Assembly (NCBI GenBank): GCA_002887195.1
Contig: PJAB01000255.1
Span: 1-31,902, forward strand
Direction: 5' to 3'
Length of the DNA: 31,902 bases
From: Chrysochromulina parva
Taxonomy: Eukaryota; Haptophyta; Prymnesiales; Chrysochromulinaceae
Part shown: positions 23,802 to 31,902 of the stretch, in pieces
How the letters are laid out: each line of letters begins with the position of its first letter
Numbering within the stretch: the first letter of the stretch is position 1
Position numbers and translations under genes: made by a program
Notes under the pieces: generated by a model
What the model was told of the DNA's origin: nothing
Database searches by the model: none
The model's input: the letters and a program-made list of their open reading frames with translations, nothing else

Positions 23802-24500
23802 ATGGACCCATCCTGGATGGAGAGGACGACACTGGACGCCTGGGAGAGCATGTATGATGACCACGAGGACGACTGGGGCATGATGGCCAGGCTCACAGCT
23901 GATTACAATTACCTTGTTGAGGCAGATGGGCCTGCGGCCATCACGCCACCAAGATCCTCGCATGCTGGGCTGCGCCAATGCGAGGATGAGGCACGCTTGC
24001 GAGGATGCGAAGATGCGATGACGATTCGCCTGCTCCGGGAACCTGCCCAATCTTCGCGGGAGCGACTGCACTGGGAGCTTGCCCAATCTTCGCAGGAGCG
24101 ACTGCTGCGGGAGATCACCGCACTGCTCCCGCAGCACATTGCGACTGCTGCGAGTTGGCAACTCGCCCTCGCCAACGCCGAGGAGGCGAACGACATATCC
24201 ATATCGCGAACGACATTACGTGAGCACACCTCCGAGCGCGGCCGCCATACGGTGGACGAAGCTCTACTGCGTGCGCAGCAGCTGCGGGATGAAGTCCATG
24301 AAGACCTATCGTCGCGGGAGCGTTTGCTCCGAGAGCATGCCACCGCCGCACGCCGCCCACCTCCTCCGCCTGTGCTCACCACAGAGCCTACTGCCGGCAG
24401 CTGGTACGACGTCGATGCGGCTGCTCTCGGAGCCGCCGCAGCAAGAACCGTTGCGCGTGCCAACCGCTTCGGAATCCTCCCGAGTTCAGTCGATCGCTGA
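23802..24500 (+). CDS. Hypothetical helical protein with 12-residue repeat
   Basis: The frame opens with TTG at 23697. The first ATG (23802, G at +4) gives 232 residues. The N terminus is acidic and aromatic (MDPSWMERTTLDAWESMYDD). Residues ~80-110 contain two copies of a 12-residue unit, AQSSRERLHWEL then AQSSQERLLREI, matched by a 36-bp DNA repeat starting at 24045 and 24081. The same flavour (SSRERLLREHA) returns near ~175. The region is predicted helix or coiled coil. A short poly-Pro run and an Ala-rich helix end the protein. I recognise no family. Third-position bias is weaker than in neighbouring genes, so this is less secure. It faces the minus-strand membrane-protein gene, 218 bp away. 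Confidence 0.5.
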   Translation: MDPSWMERTTLDAWESMYDDHEDDWGMMARLTADYNYLVEADGPAAITPPRSSHAGLRQCEDEARLRGCEDAMTIRLLREPAQSSRERLHWELAQSSQERLLREITALLPQHIATAASWQLALANAEEANDISISRTTLREHTSERGRHTVDEALLRAQQLRDEVHEDLSSRERLLREHATAARRPPPPPVLTTEPTAGSWYDVDAAALGAAAARTVARANRFGILPSSVDR

Positions 24501-24718
24501 ACGAAAACGGAAGCAAACTCGTAAAAGGAGGCAAATTTTTCGGACGCGGCCCAGCCCGCCCAGTGCCTCCGCTCTACGTGCCCGCACGGCCGGAAATTGC
24601 CGGATGCGCTGGAGACGGAACACGGCTAGCCGTCGCTTCCGTTCGAAGTTGAGCTCACTGAGTATTACAAAACCATATTTCACTTGTACAAATACAGCTC
24701 TCTTTGCCTCAACGCGCC

Positions 24719-25483
24719 TCAGAAGTGGCATATGGGCGCTCGCCGGCAGAGGCAGCGCAGCACCGACGCGGCGCCGACGGCGATTAGCACGCGCTGCACA
24801 GCCTTGGGCGCGTCGTCGAGCGTCGACCAGGCCGCAGCAGCATGGAACCAGGCGATGCCGAGGGCGGTCTGTGCCGAGAGCGTGTACACAGGCAGGCAAA
24901 CTGCATGCAGCGCGGGCAGGAGGAGCAGCGCCGCGCTCTGCAGGTCGCTCGCCACCCGCTTGCCACGCTCATCTCCGAAAAAGGCAGCGCCCGCGCTCAA
25001 GGCACCGATGCCCGTGAGCGTGGGCAGCAGCACGCGGCCGACTGCCGAGCCCAGCCGCTCGCCTGCGACTGCAGCCAGGGCTGCACCTACGCTCGGCGCC
25101 AATAGGAAGCGCAACTCCTCTGCATCCGTGGCAGTCTTGCGCTGGTGGTTCACTGCGGTCGCCGCGACTGCGACCGGAAGGCAGCCAAAGGCCGTGGCCC
25201 ACGCCCATCTTTCATACGAGTGACTCATCCAAATCAGCCCTGCGTGCCCACGCAGCACAGCCGCAGCGCCGACGAGTCCGACGGCTGCCACCGGGAGGAG
25301 GGCCACTTGCTCTTCAAAGCTGTCGGCCGGCGCAGCGAGGGCTGTGCGGCTCGATGCAAAGGGAGATCCGAGTGCCCCGTCAGCAATGGCTGCAGTGCCG
25401 ATTCCTACGGCCGCAAAGAGCGGCCGCGTGTACGGGTACAAGGCCGAACGCGTCGCCATCAGCGTCCAAGATGCCGCTTTCAT
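24719..25483 (-). CDS. Multipass membrane protein of unknown function
   Basis: This 254-residue protein starts at an ATG. It is dominated by small hydrophobic residues, with about five to seven candidate membrane spans: ~22-38, ~63-85, ~92-108, ~128-140, ~150-168, ~183-203 and ~230-245. Charged loops (ERWAWA, NHQRKTATDAEELR, GDERGKRVASDLQS, STLDDAPKAVQR) separate them. The N terminus (MKAASWTLMATRSALYPYTR) is basic and amphipathic and could be a mitochondrial or plastid presequence, or a cytosolic tail. No transporter signature is recognised. The opposite strand has only Arg/Ala/Ser-rich shadow frames, which supports this strand. A 16-bp palindrome lies 94 bp upstream (25577-25592). Confidence 0.7.
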   Translation of the reverse strand: MKAASWTLMATRSALYPYTRPLFAAVGIGTAAIADGALGSPFASSRTALAAPADSFEEQVALLPVAAVGLVGAAAVLRGHAGLIWMSHSYERWAWATAFGCLPVAVAATAVNHQRKTATDAEELRFLLAPSVGAALAAVAGERLGSAVGRVLLPTLTGIGALSAGAAFFGDERGKRVASDLQSAALLLLPALHAVCLPVYTLSAQTALGIAWFHAAAAWSTLDDAPKAVQRVLIAVGAASVLRCLCRRAPICHF

Positions 25484-25576
25484 GATCGAGAAAAGGCTCG
25501 CGACGACGCGTTCCGTAAAACAATTACAGTAGGTGAATCAACTGGTGAATCCCGAAACAGGGGTGGTGAGTCAGAC

Positions 25577-25592
25577 TGTCATAATTATGACA
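25577..25592. promoter_or_regulatory. Perfect 16-bp palindrome upstream of membrane-protein gene
   Basis: TGTCATAATTATGACA is a perfect palindrome in the 298-bp gap between two minus-strand genes, about 94 bp upstream of the ATG at 25483. It would suit binding of a dimeric regulator, but this is based on symmetry alone. The rest of the gap shows nothing distinctive. Confidence 0.3.
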
Positions 25593-25781
25593 AACTTTTG
25601 TCACGAGACCAGCATCTCTCGCTCGATGGACGATGGTCGATGCACACACTGGTCACTGCTTCCGCTACCGGTACCCGGTAACTTTAATCTTCATGTACCA
25701 CACACCGAGAAATTATGAAAGAACGTGCGCCCTCTTTTCTTCCGCTTTCCCACCTGTTCGTCCCCTTTCCCCTGTCTCAGC

Positions 25782-27440
25782 TTAGTCGTTCTTGTCCAAA
25801 GCTGGCGTCTCGTCGTAATCATCGTCGACCTTGGCCTTCGTGTCGGCAATTCTTCTATGGAAGGCCTTGTTCTGGGCCGCCAGCTTCTTGGCCTTCTCCT
25901 TCTTGTTTGCGTCGCTCTCTTCCGCCATGGTGCCCCGCGCCGCGCCAGCTGCCTCGTCGGAGATGTCTACATCCGTGCGCGCCGCGATGTTATGGATCCG
26001 GGCGTAGAGGGCGGCGTTCTCCTTGGCCACCTGGTCGGACAGATTCTTGAACGGCCTAAGATAGGCATCACTCGGCGAGCGCGATTCCGGTTCCATCGTG
26101 TAGAAGCTACGAGGAGTTAGGGACGCCTCCTCAGGGCTGAACTTCTGCAGCGTGGCGACCACCTCGTCAATGGTCAGGTAGCGTCTGTCGAACGACTGTG
26201 CAGCTCGTTCATTCTTGGCCTTCTGGTCAGTGTCGAGGCTCTTTCGTGCGATGGTGTGCAGACGCTTGGACTCCTTCATGACCTCCTCCGCCTCCATCTG
26301 CTTCGCACGCAGAACTTCCTCCTTGGCCATTTCAGTGTTGGCTCTGCCATGATGGATGGTCGCTCGGCTCGTCATGGCCTTGTCCATGTACTTCTGCTCC
26401 TCGTTCTGCAGCTCATCTTGCCAGACAGCAATGTCTTGACGCGTCTCCTCGGCGCGATGAGAGTTCATCTGTTGCACCACCGCATTGTAGCTGCCGTTGT
26501 AGCCCTCAGGTAAGAGCTTTTCCGCGCTCGCCTTATAGTTGGCTTTCTGCACTTCAGTCGCAACCATCGCTGCCTTGTCCGAGGAAGAGACGCGAGGAAG
26601 GGACTCGTCACCCGCGCCGAAGAACGAGATCAGCAATTGGGCGAAGGATGGGGCGGAGCGGGACGTCAAGGCGAGGGCAGCCTGGTGCCGCTCCTCCGTC
26701 TCGGGCGTGGGGGCTACCTTTGGCGCGGGGCGGCCCGTCTGAGCGTGGAGACGGGCGCGCTCAGTGTGCTCGTCCTTCGTGAACGCGTCGTGAGCGTCGT
26801 CGAACGCGTCGGAAGAATGCGATCCCGAAAGCGGCGATCGTTTGTTGGCCGTGCCCGAAGGAGGCGTTTGCTTCTTCGGAAGCGCAACGTTTGACGTGAC
26901 CAATGCCCGGTCCTTGGTCTCGTGGTTCTTCAACTTGCCATCCGACTTCTTGGACGCGAACACGCGAGTGGGCGTTGCGCCATTCTCTTTGATCAAGGGC
27001 TGGAGGGAACCTAAACCCGAGACCAGGTCGGAGCCCCGCCAGGAACCGAGAGGAACGAGCTCCCCCGTCGCCACACGCACCATCGTGCCCTTCGGGCAGT
27101 GCGGGCTGCCGAGGAGCTCTCGCTCACGCTGCTCCCGTCGGACGCGCTCAGCTTTAGCTTTGTTGCACATCGACTGTGCGTACCTTGAGAAGCCGCCGGC
27201 AGGCACCTGCATCTCGCCGCGGCGCATGCCGCCGGGGGTGCTATAGTTGAGCCGCTGCAGATCCACGAGCTCGTTTTCCTCGATGACGCCATTGCCATCG
27301 ACATCGTAGCCGGCCTCTGTCACTCTATTCTTGCCGAACATCGCATCTGCCAAGAGGACTTCCATGCTCGTAATGAGGCGAGTTCTTCCTTTCGAAACTT
27401 GCCTAAACGGGACGAAAGGTGAGCGTCCTTCCTTTGACAT
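25782..27440 (-). CDS. EF-hand protein with helical cilium-type C-terminal region
   Basis: This 552-residue protein starts at an ATG. An EF-hand with a complete calcium loop lies at 46-57 (DVDGNGVIEENE) in the context MFGKNRVTEAGYDVDGNG. Residues ~60-280 are basic and disordered. Residues ~290-400 are helical, with QDIAVWQDELQNEEQKYMDK and EVLRAKQMEAEEVMKESKRL. A second conserved-looking block is SFDRRYLTIDEVVATLQKF (~412-430). The last ~80 residues (ENAALYARIHNIAARTDVDI, AAGAARGTMAEESDANKKEK, NKAFHRRIADTKAKVDDD) are of a kind I associate with protist flagellar and axonemal proteins. That is a family impression rather than a firm match. The gene is divergent from another EF-hand gene at 27982. 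A calcium-responsive flagellar or cytoskeletal role is plausible. Confidence 0.78.
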   Translation of the reverse strand: MSKEGRSPFVPFRQVSKGRTRLITSMEVLLADAMFGKNRVTEAGYDVDGNGVIEENELVDLQRLNYSTPGGMRRGEMQVPAGGFSRYAQSMCNKAKAERVRREQRERELLGSPHCPKGTMVRVATGELVPLGSWRGSDLVSGLGSLQPLIKENGATPTRVFASKKSDGKLKNHETKDRALVTSNVALPKKQTPPSGTANKRSPLSGSHSSDAFDDAHDAFTKDEHTERARLHAQTGRPAPKVAPTPETEERHQAALALTSRSAPSFAQLLISFFGAGDESLPRVSSSDKAAMVATEVQKANYKASAEKLLPEGYNGSYNAVVQQMNSHRAEETRQDIAVWQDELQNEEQKYMDKAMTSRATIHHGRANTEMAKEEVLRAKQMEAEEVMKESKRLHTIARKSLDTDQKAKNERAAQSFDRRYLTIDEVVATLQKFSPEEASLTPRSFYTMEPESRSPSDAYLRPFKNLSDQVAKENAALYARIHNIAARTDVDISDEAAGAARGTMAEESDANKKEKAKKLAAQNKAFHRRIADTKAKVDDDYDETPALDKND

Positions 27441-27981
27441 GCAATTACGGTTTCACTTGATGACGAGATCTAGACGGGGTCGTGCACAAGAAATGTGGTC
27501 GGTGGGTTGCATGCGTGATGTGAAAGATAAGAAGATTCATTTTTCGTATGAGGTCTTGGGTGTCGAATTCTAAACATTGGCTATGAAGACACGCTTCGCT
27601 CATATTGAGCTCAATGGTTTTTGCAACCCTCGTGTACCGCATCACGCGATGTCAGTATCACGCGATGCCCTCCACACTCCATTCGCATTCGGGAGGGCAG
27701 TCACGCCAGGAAGTAGGGGGCTTACGGATTCGTGGAGGTCGATTGCACCGCTCCAAGGCAGTCGGGCGCCTTTGCCACGCCTACGCAGTGCTTCGCATCC
27801 GTTTCTGCTGCCTCCAAACCCTCGTGCCACGAAAGCTGTGCTCCTCGCTCAGTCACACCTTTGCATGGGAAGTCCTCGATCTCTGCTCGATCCGATCTTC
27901 CTACACCATGTACCGAATCGACAGCCTTTACAGAGGACGACACAGCAGCTCAACCTGCGGCCGGCTTCAAGTGTCCCTCCC
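27441..27981. promoter_or_regulatory. Divergent region between two EF-hand genes
   Basis: The start codons of the two EF-hand genes are 541 bp apart if the plus-strand gene begins at 27982. The plus-strand frame is open further upstream, to an ATG at 27583. But codon third positions there are only weakly GC-rich and the protein has no motif, so I treat 27583-27981 as probable 5' untranslated sequence. The first ~140 bp are AT-richer and are the best place for a shared promoter. Confidence 0.45.
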
Positions 27982-29504
27982 ATGAGTGGGCGGCGCCGAA
28001 AGTCATCGAAATCGCGGACCCAGGAGCTTCATGAGGCGGTGCTCCAGGACCGCGCTAGTGCGGGGCGCGTGGCTGTTGGCCTCGCTTCGAAGAGGGCTCC
28101 GTCGAAGCGTCGCAGCCAGACGCCATCGCAGTCGCTTCTGAATGCGTCGCCGAGGTTCTGTGAAGACGAGGTCGCAGGACTGAGCGAGGTGCCGGTGGTA
28201 CCCCAGGCCGTGAAACTGATGCGCGATGCGGCCGAGCAGTTTTTCGCTGCCGACGTGGACAACTCGGGCAGCCTGACGATGGACGAGTTCCGAAGGCTCG
28301 TAGTACCCACCACGACGCCCCTCACGGACGACGAGGTGACCATCCTCTTCGAGAGGTGCGATCTCGACGGGAGCGGCACGATCTCGCTGGATGAGTTCTT
28401 CATGTTCCTCCTGGGCTACGTGCAGAGCCAGACCGGCGTGGGGCTTGATGCAATCTTCCGAAGGTACGACCAGAAGGGCACCGACGGCACGCTCGACGCC
28501 GCCGAGTTCCAGCACGCTGCGGAAGATCTCGGATTCGGAGCAATCTCGCACGATCTCTTCGCTGAGCTCGATCCGTCAGGATCCGGGACGGTCGACGGCT
28601 CTGAGCTTCTGAGCGCTCTCAAGCTACGCGGTGCCTCGCGTGAAGCCAAGCGATTTATTCTCGGCCTCTCATACGAAGCCGAGCACGCGGCCGTGGTGCT
28701 CGATACCCGCGCGTGGCAGCTCACCATCGAGAGCTACGAAGCGCTTCGGCTGCAGCTGGGCGCGCTACTCGCGGCGCACGAGCCGCCCGCGCGCATCTCG
28801 GACCTCTTCTGCGCGATGACCTGCGGCGCGAATGGCACGCTGAGCGAGGCACAGCTCGGGCGTGCGCTCGAGCGTATCGGGATGATCGCAGTGCGCCGCG
28901 AGAAGGCACTCGTGCGGGGGCTCTTCGAACAAATGGACACCGACGGCTCGGGTGTCATCGGCCAGCGGGACCTGTACGCATGGATGCGGGGGGCGGAAGC
29001 GAAGCGCGACAGAGCGCAGAGGCTGACGCTACGGAAGCCGGCTCCGAGAGACATCGAGTGGACTCCCGAGACGCTGCGCAAGGCACTGCAGCTCGCGCTC
29101 TCTCATGCAGCCATTGGGCCCGTCGACCTGCTACGCGCATGGGACTCGAGTGCAAACGACGGGGCGATCTCGCGCCACGAGGTGAGTGGCACGCGTCGCG
29201 TCCTCGAGAGTTCTCCTGCCCCACCTCGTCGGTCACTGATGTGTGCTTCTCGAGTCTCGCCATTCCTCAGTTCATCTCGCACGTAAAGAAGGTGGTCGAT
29301 GACGAGGCGCTGTGGGAAGAGGAGCTGCGTGACGTGGCCTCCCACACCTTCAAGCTCGTGTCGGCCGGCGATCACACCATGATCGGCGTCACCGAGTTCA
29401 GCAACTGGCTCACCGTCGGCTGGCTCCGTCTTCGTGAGGAGGCAAAGCAGAATCCGGCGGCTGACCCATGGAGCCGCGAGCGGCGCAGGTTTTGCCACAA
29501 GTGA
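27982..29504 (+). CDS. Multi-EF-hand calcium-binding protein, two exons
   Basis: Exons at 27982-29181 and 29271-29504 join in frame to give 477 residues. The 89-bp intron has GTGAGT at its 5' end and CCTCAG at its 3' end. Splicing is strongly supported because it rebuilds an EF-hand: exon 1 ends ...NDGAISRHE and exon 2 begins FISHVKK. EF-hand loops: 91-102 (DVDNSGSLTMDE), 127-138 (DLDGSGTISLDE), ~163-175 (DQKGTDGTLDAAE, one residue longer), 197-208 (DPSGSGTVDGSE), ~280-291 (degenerate), 319-330 (DTDGSGVIGQRD, Asp at position 12), the spliced one at ~388-400, and a degenerate last one in exon 2. About four look competent for calcium. The N-terminal ~70 residues are basic. Without splicing, the frame would run to 29286 with an unrelated tail. 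An upstream in-frame ATG (27583) would add 133 unconvincing residues. The role is probably calcium sensing; partners are unknown. Confidence 0.82.
29182..29270 (+). other. Spliceosomal intron (GT-AG, 89 bp)
   Basis: The donor is GAG|GTGAGT and the acceptor TTCCTCAG|TTC. The intron is phase 0, falling between codons within an EF-hand loop/helix junction. Reading through leads to a stop after 35 unrelated codons, while removal restores EF-hand sequence in a different frame. It is the only intron I could define confidently in the window. Confidence 0.88.
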
Positions 29505-29943
29505 CGCCGGGCAAGCTCTGTCTGTCTCTCGGCTTGGCAGAGGCGGCCTGCGCGCTCGCGTCACCATCGATCTGGAGCCCAGTGCGAGGGAGCAAGTGCG
29601 TCCGTTTGGCTTTGAACGCACAGGTGCGCAATGCAGTCCCTTTGTTTCCCTCATTTCCTGCTCATCGATGGGCGCCTCCCAGGACGAGCCTGTGAGACAC
29701 CTGCAGGAGACACCCCGCGCTTGTGGGGAAACGGAGAGGCAAAAGGGGCCAGCGGCGAGTGTGCGCGCGTAACCCTTGTGTTCATCGTAATTCAAAACTT
29801 GAGGAGGCTGAGTGTACATACTACATACTTGGCTCGAACACCGCTCAAGCGGGCCGAAGTGTTGCAATTGCATGCACCCATCAACTTTTACGTTCACGAC
29901 AGGCACCTGGTCGCGCTCCGCGGCGTGGCGGAGAGTGTTGAGG
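29505..29943. other. Intergenic region between tandem plus-strand genes
   Basis: These 439 bp hold the 3' end of the EF-hand gene and the presumed promoter and leader of the BTB gene. The BTB frame is open from a GTG at 29812, with an ATG at 29872 in poor context. No RNA gene or repeat was seen. Confidence 0.4.
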
Positions 29944-31314
29944 ATGCTGAGCAGAAAGCGCTCCCTTGGCTTGTTGACGCACGATTCCTTTTCCAACTCG
30001 CTGCCGCCCATCGCTACATGCACGCTTGGATCTCGCGATGATACGGGAAACCTGCGGACCGAGCTGGCTTCGCTGTGGGAGGCGGGTGATTTGTGTGATA
30101 TCAAGCTGGTTGTCAACGGCCGTACATTTGAGGCTCATCGAGTTATGCTTGTCGCCACATCAGGATACTTCAAGGGAAGCCTGATTGGGGCGGGGGCAAC
30201 GATGGCAAGTGTGAGTACCCTTGAGCTCTCTGAGCTCTCCGCACCGACCTTCAAGGCGCTGCTGACGTTCATGTACAAGGGCACCTGTACGTTCAACGAG
30301 AGCTGCCTCACCGAAGTGCTCGAGGCGGCGTCTCGACTTCTGATGCCTGCGCTGCAAGAAGCCGCCGTCGGTGCCATGATCGCTCGGCTCAACGAAGCCA
30401 ACGCGATCGAGTCGTGGGATCTCGCAGATCGACTGATGCTCTCTGAGCTGTCGAGTCATGCGCTCGAGTGCGTGTCGTTTCACTTCCAGACGATTGCCGC
30501 AAGTGACGCCTGGCTGTCGGCGCCTCTCCAGCTCGTGCTTCGGCTACTGCCACAGGATGAGCTTGAAGTGAAGGAGGAGGAGGCTGTCTTTCGGGCCGCG
30601 GTGCGCTGGGTGAGGGCCCAAGAGCGGCAACCCAACGAGTCCGAGATGCGCTCCCTCTTCGCGGCCGTGCGATTCCCGCTGCTCTCGTTCAGCTTCGTGC
30701 AGTCGCAGGTGCAGCCGGAGCCGCTTCTCGCGGCGCCGTGGGCCAAGGACCTTCTGACGACGTCTTTGCTTCGCTTCGTTCATGGCGTCGAGAAGAGCTT
30801 GCCTCGCGAGCTCTACCCCAAACTTCGTGTGCTGAACTGCTCTAGCGAGGGTGGCGACGAGGACGGCTCACATGCACACTATGGCAAGGCAGTCGCAGTG
30901 CTCGATGCGACGAGCATCGATCCGTACTGGCATACAAATGGGATGAGCAACGTCGAGCCGAGCCCCGACCCTCTTCATTGGATCGAGCTCGCCCGAGCTC
31001 GTGGGGACGTACCGGTCTGCCGACTGGGGATGTACCGGCATGTCAGTTTCGATAACTTCTCTCCCAGCCGGCTGCGTATCAAGGGCCGCGACGACGACGA
31101 CAGCGAGTGGACGCTGATCAAGACGTTGTCGCTGGGCTCAGCCGCTCATGAAGAACTCGAAAGTGGCTGGGTCGAGCTGCTCTCGCACGAGCAGGGTCAG
31201 TCGCGCCAGGTGCGAGTCGAGATCATTGAGAATGTCGGTGGTGGGTATGACAGCATGGTGGCCGCATTCGCAATCGCACCACCAGGCCGTCCCTGGCCGA
31301 CTGTAAGCGAGTGA
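29944..31314 (+). CDS. BTB-BACK domain protein
   Basis: I chose the ATG at 29944 (A at -3), giving 456 residues; the ATG at 29872 would add 24. Residues ~38-146 are a BTB/POZ domain: DLCDIKLVVNGRTFEAHRVM, LVATSGYFKGSL, APTFKALLTFMYKGTCTF and LLEAAS-type helices (LEAASRLLMPALQE). Residues ~150-256 are a BACK domain: ANAIESWDLADRLML, the LLPQDELEVKEEEAVFRAAV element and VRWVRAQ. BTB-BACK proteins are usually dimeric substrate adaptors of cullin-3 ubiquitin ligases. The C-terminal ~160 residues are not kelch repeats. They look beta-rich (YWHTNGMSNVEPSPDPLHWI, RHVSFDNFSPSRLRIKG, TLIKTLSLGS, RQVRVEIIENVGGGYDSMVA) and may form a jelly-roll substrate-binding domain of discoidin type, which is an inference. 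The family is confident; the target is unknown. Confidence 0.87.
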   Translation: MLSRKRSLGLLTHDSFSNSLPPIATCTLGSRDDTGNLRTELASLWEAGDLCDIKLVVNGRTFEAHRVMLVATSGYFKGSLIGAGATMASVSTLELSELSAPTFKALLTFMYKGTCTFNESCLTEVLEAASRLLMPALQEAAVGAMIARLNEANAIESWDLADRLMLSELSSHALECVSFHFQTIAASDAWLSAPLQLVLRLLPQDELEVKEEEAVFRAAVRWVRAQERQPNESEMRSLFAAVRFPLLSFSFVQSQVQPEPLLAAPWAKDLLTTSLLRFVHGVEKSLPRELYPKLRVLNCSSEGGDEDGSHAHYGKAVAVLDATSIDPYWHTNGMSNVEPSPDPLHWIELARARGDVPVCRLGMYRHVSFDNFSPSRLRIKGRDDDDSEWTLIKTLSLGSAAHEELESGWVELLSHEQGQSRQVRVEIIENVGGGYDSMVAAFAIAPPGRPWPTVSE

Positions 31315-31902
31315 ACCACGCTGGCGTCTGGCCCACCCACGAGACCCACCGTCCCTGCGGTGTGAACGCGTGACGCGGGACAATCCGCTCCCCATGCCAC
31401 GCCCTTGCCCTTGTGCTTGGGGGTGTGGGGGAGCGCGTGCGCAACGCTGGCGAGGGGTAGGCGAGGGGCTTCGGAGGGGGGGCTCGGCCTCTCGCGTCTC
31501 GGAGGGGGGGCACCTAACTGAGTGTCGAGCGGCTTAGCGCGCGGCCACAACCGAACGCCCCAAACTCGTGAAAGATACTGCATACTCGGTCGATTCATTG
31601 TGTACGAGATAACACTTAAGACTTGACCCGTTGACCGGTGCATGTACTGGTACGGTACCAGTCACGTCGTGGACGTGGAGCATGCCGGCGTGCGTGGGCG
31701 GCACATATAACAACGTAAAGGATGGCTCAGCTTCACAGTTCATTGGAGAGGCTCGGTTGGGATGTATTATGTATAGAGCTACAAGGCAGTTTCGTTAATT
31801 CATGCGTACCACACGACCGCTAAGGATCGCCGCGCGTCCACCGCTCACCCTGCTTGCTTCTCGCAGAACGGCGGCGCCATACACGCACGGCCTCAACGAC
31901 GA
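31315..31902. other. Intergenic region to window end, no gene seen
   Basis: This is the 3' flank of the BTB gene. A G-rich stretch (GGAGGGGGGG, twice, about 31473-31509) and a GTACTGGTACGGTACCAGT near-palindrome (about 31644-31662) are the only visible structures. CACATATAACAACG near 31701 could be a TATA-like element of a gene starting beyond the window. Minus-strand frames here overlap the BTB coding region and are not supported. Confidence 0.4.

Noticed and set aside
27583..27981. N-terminal extension of the EF-hand protein from an upstream ATG
   Set aside because: Third-position GC drops clearly, and there is no motif or targeting signal. A start at 27982 fits better, although the longer form is possible.
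29103..30116. Minus-strand frame of ~337 codons
   Set aside because: It overlaps the EF-hand gene's intron and last exon, the intergenic gap and the BTB start. No motif, and mixed composition.

Overview
The window looks like nuclear DNA of a unicellular eukaryotic alga, most likely a haptophyte or a close protist relative. This is inferred from gene style, not from a marker gene. Coding sequence is GC-rich with GC-rich third positions, most genes are uninterrupted, and one clear GT-AG intron (89 bp) is visible. The gene content is eukaryotic: fused HisH-HisF, Hip-type co-chaperone, SFI1-like centriolar repeats, MORN, BTB-BACK, EF-hand and cilium-type proteins. No operons, ribosome-binding sites, rRNA, tRNA or CRISPR were seen.

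Layout. 1-730: no convincing gene, short CTG-rich repeats. 731-3169 (+): acylated coiled-coil/MORN protein. 3170-4101: noncoding, with a dispersed repeat. 4102-5121 (+): HAD-IIB phosphatase. 5718-7136 (-): protein with a retropepsin-like aspartic protease domain. 7912-9321 (-): Hip-like TPR protein with PBZ-like zinc modules, divergent from 9603-11399 (+), the histidine-pathway IGP synthase with an unexpected C-terminal membrane tail. 11400-12083: two more copies of the dispersed repeat. 12084-14864 (+) and 15714-18278 (-): convergent SFI1-like proteins. The latter shares a short upstream region with 18533-20554 (+), a membrane-anchored MGH1-like glycoside hydrolase. 20555-22572: about 2 kb of noncoding repeats, holding telomere-like repeats, a TCGACAG minisatellite and an AT-rich foldback element with inverted ends and an 11-bp flanking duplication. 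22573-23670 and 23802-24500 (+): unknown proteins. 24719-25483 (-): multipass membrane protein. 25782-27440 (-) and 27982-29504 (+): divergent EF-hand genes, the second spliced. 29944-31314 (+): BTB-BACK protein. 31315-31902: noncoding.

Together, at least five genes (MORN, two SFI1-like, two EF-hand) suggest cytoskeletal, basal-body or flagellar roles. The others cover histidine synthesis, proteostasis and carbohydrate metabolism. I see no single pathway cluster. The most notable items are the 571-bp foldback element, the membrane-tailed histidine enzyme, the PBZ-like modules in a Hip-like protein and the repeated QT (possible LC8-binding) motifs in an SFI1-like protein. Several long open frames begin at GTG or TTG. 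For those I chose the first credible in-frame ATG.
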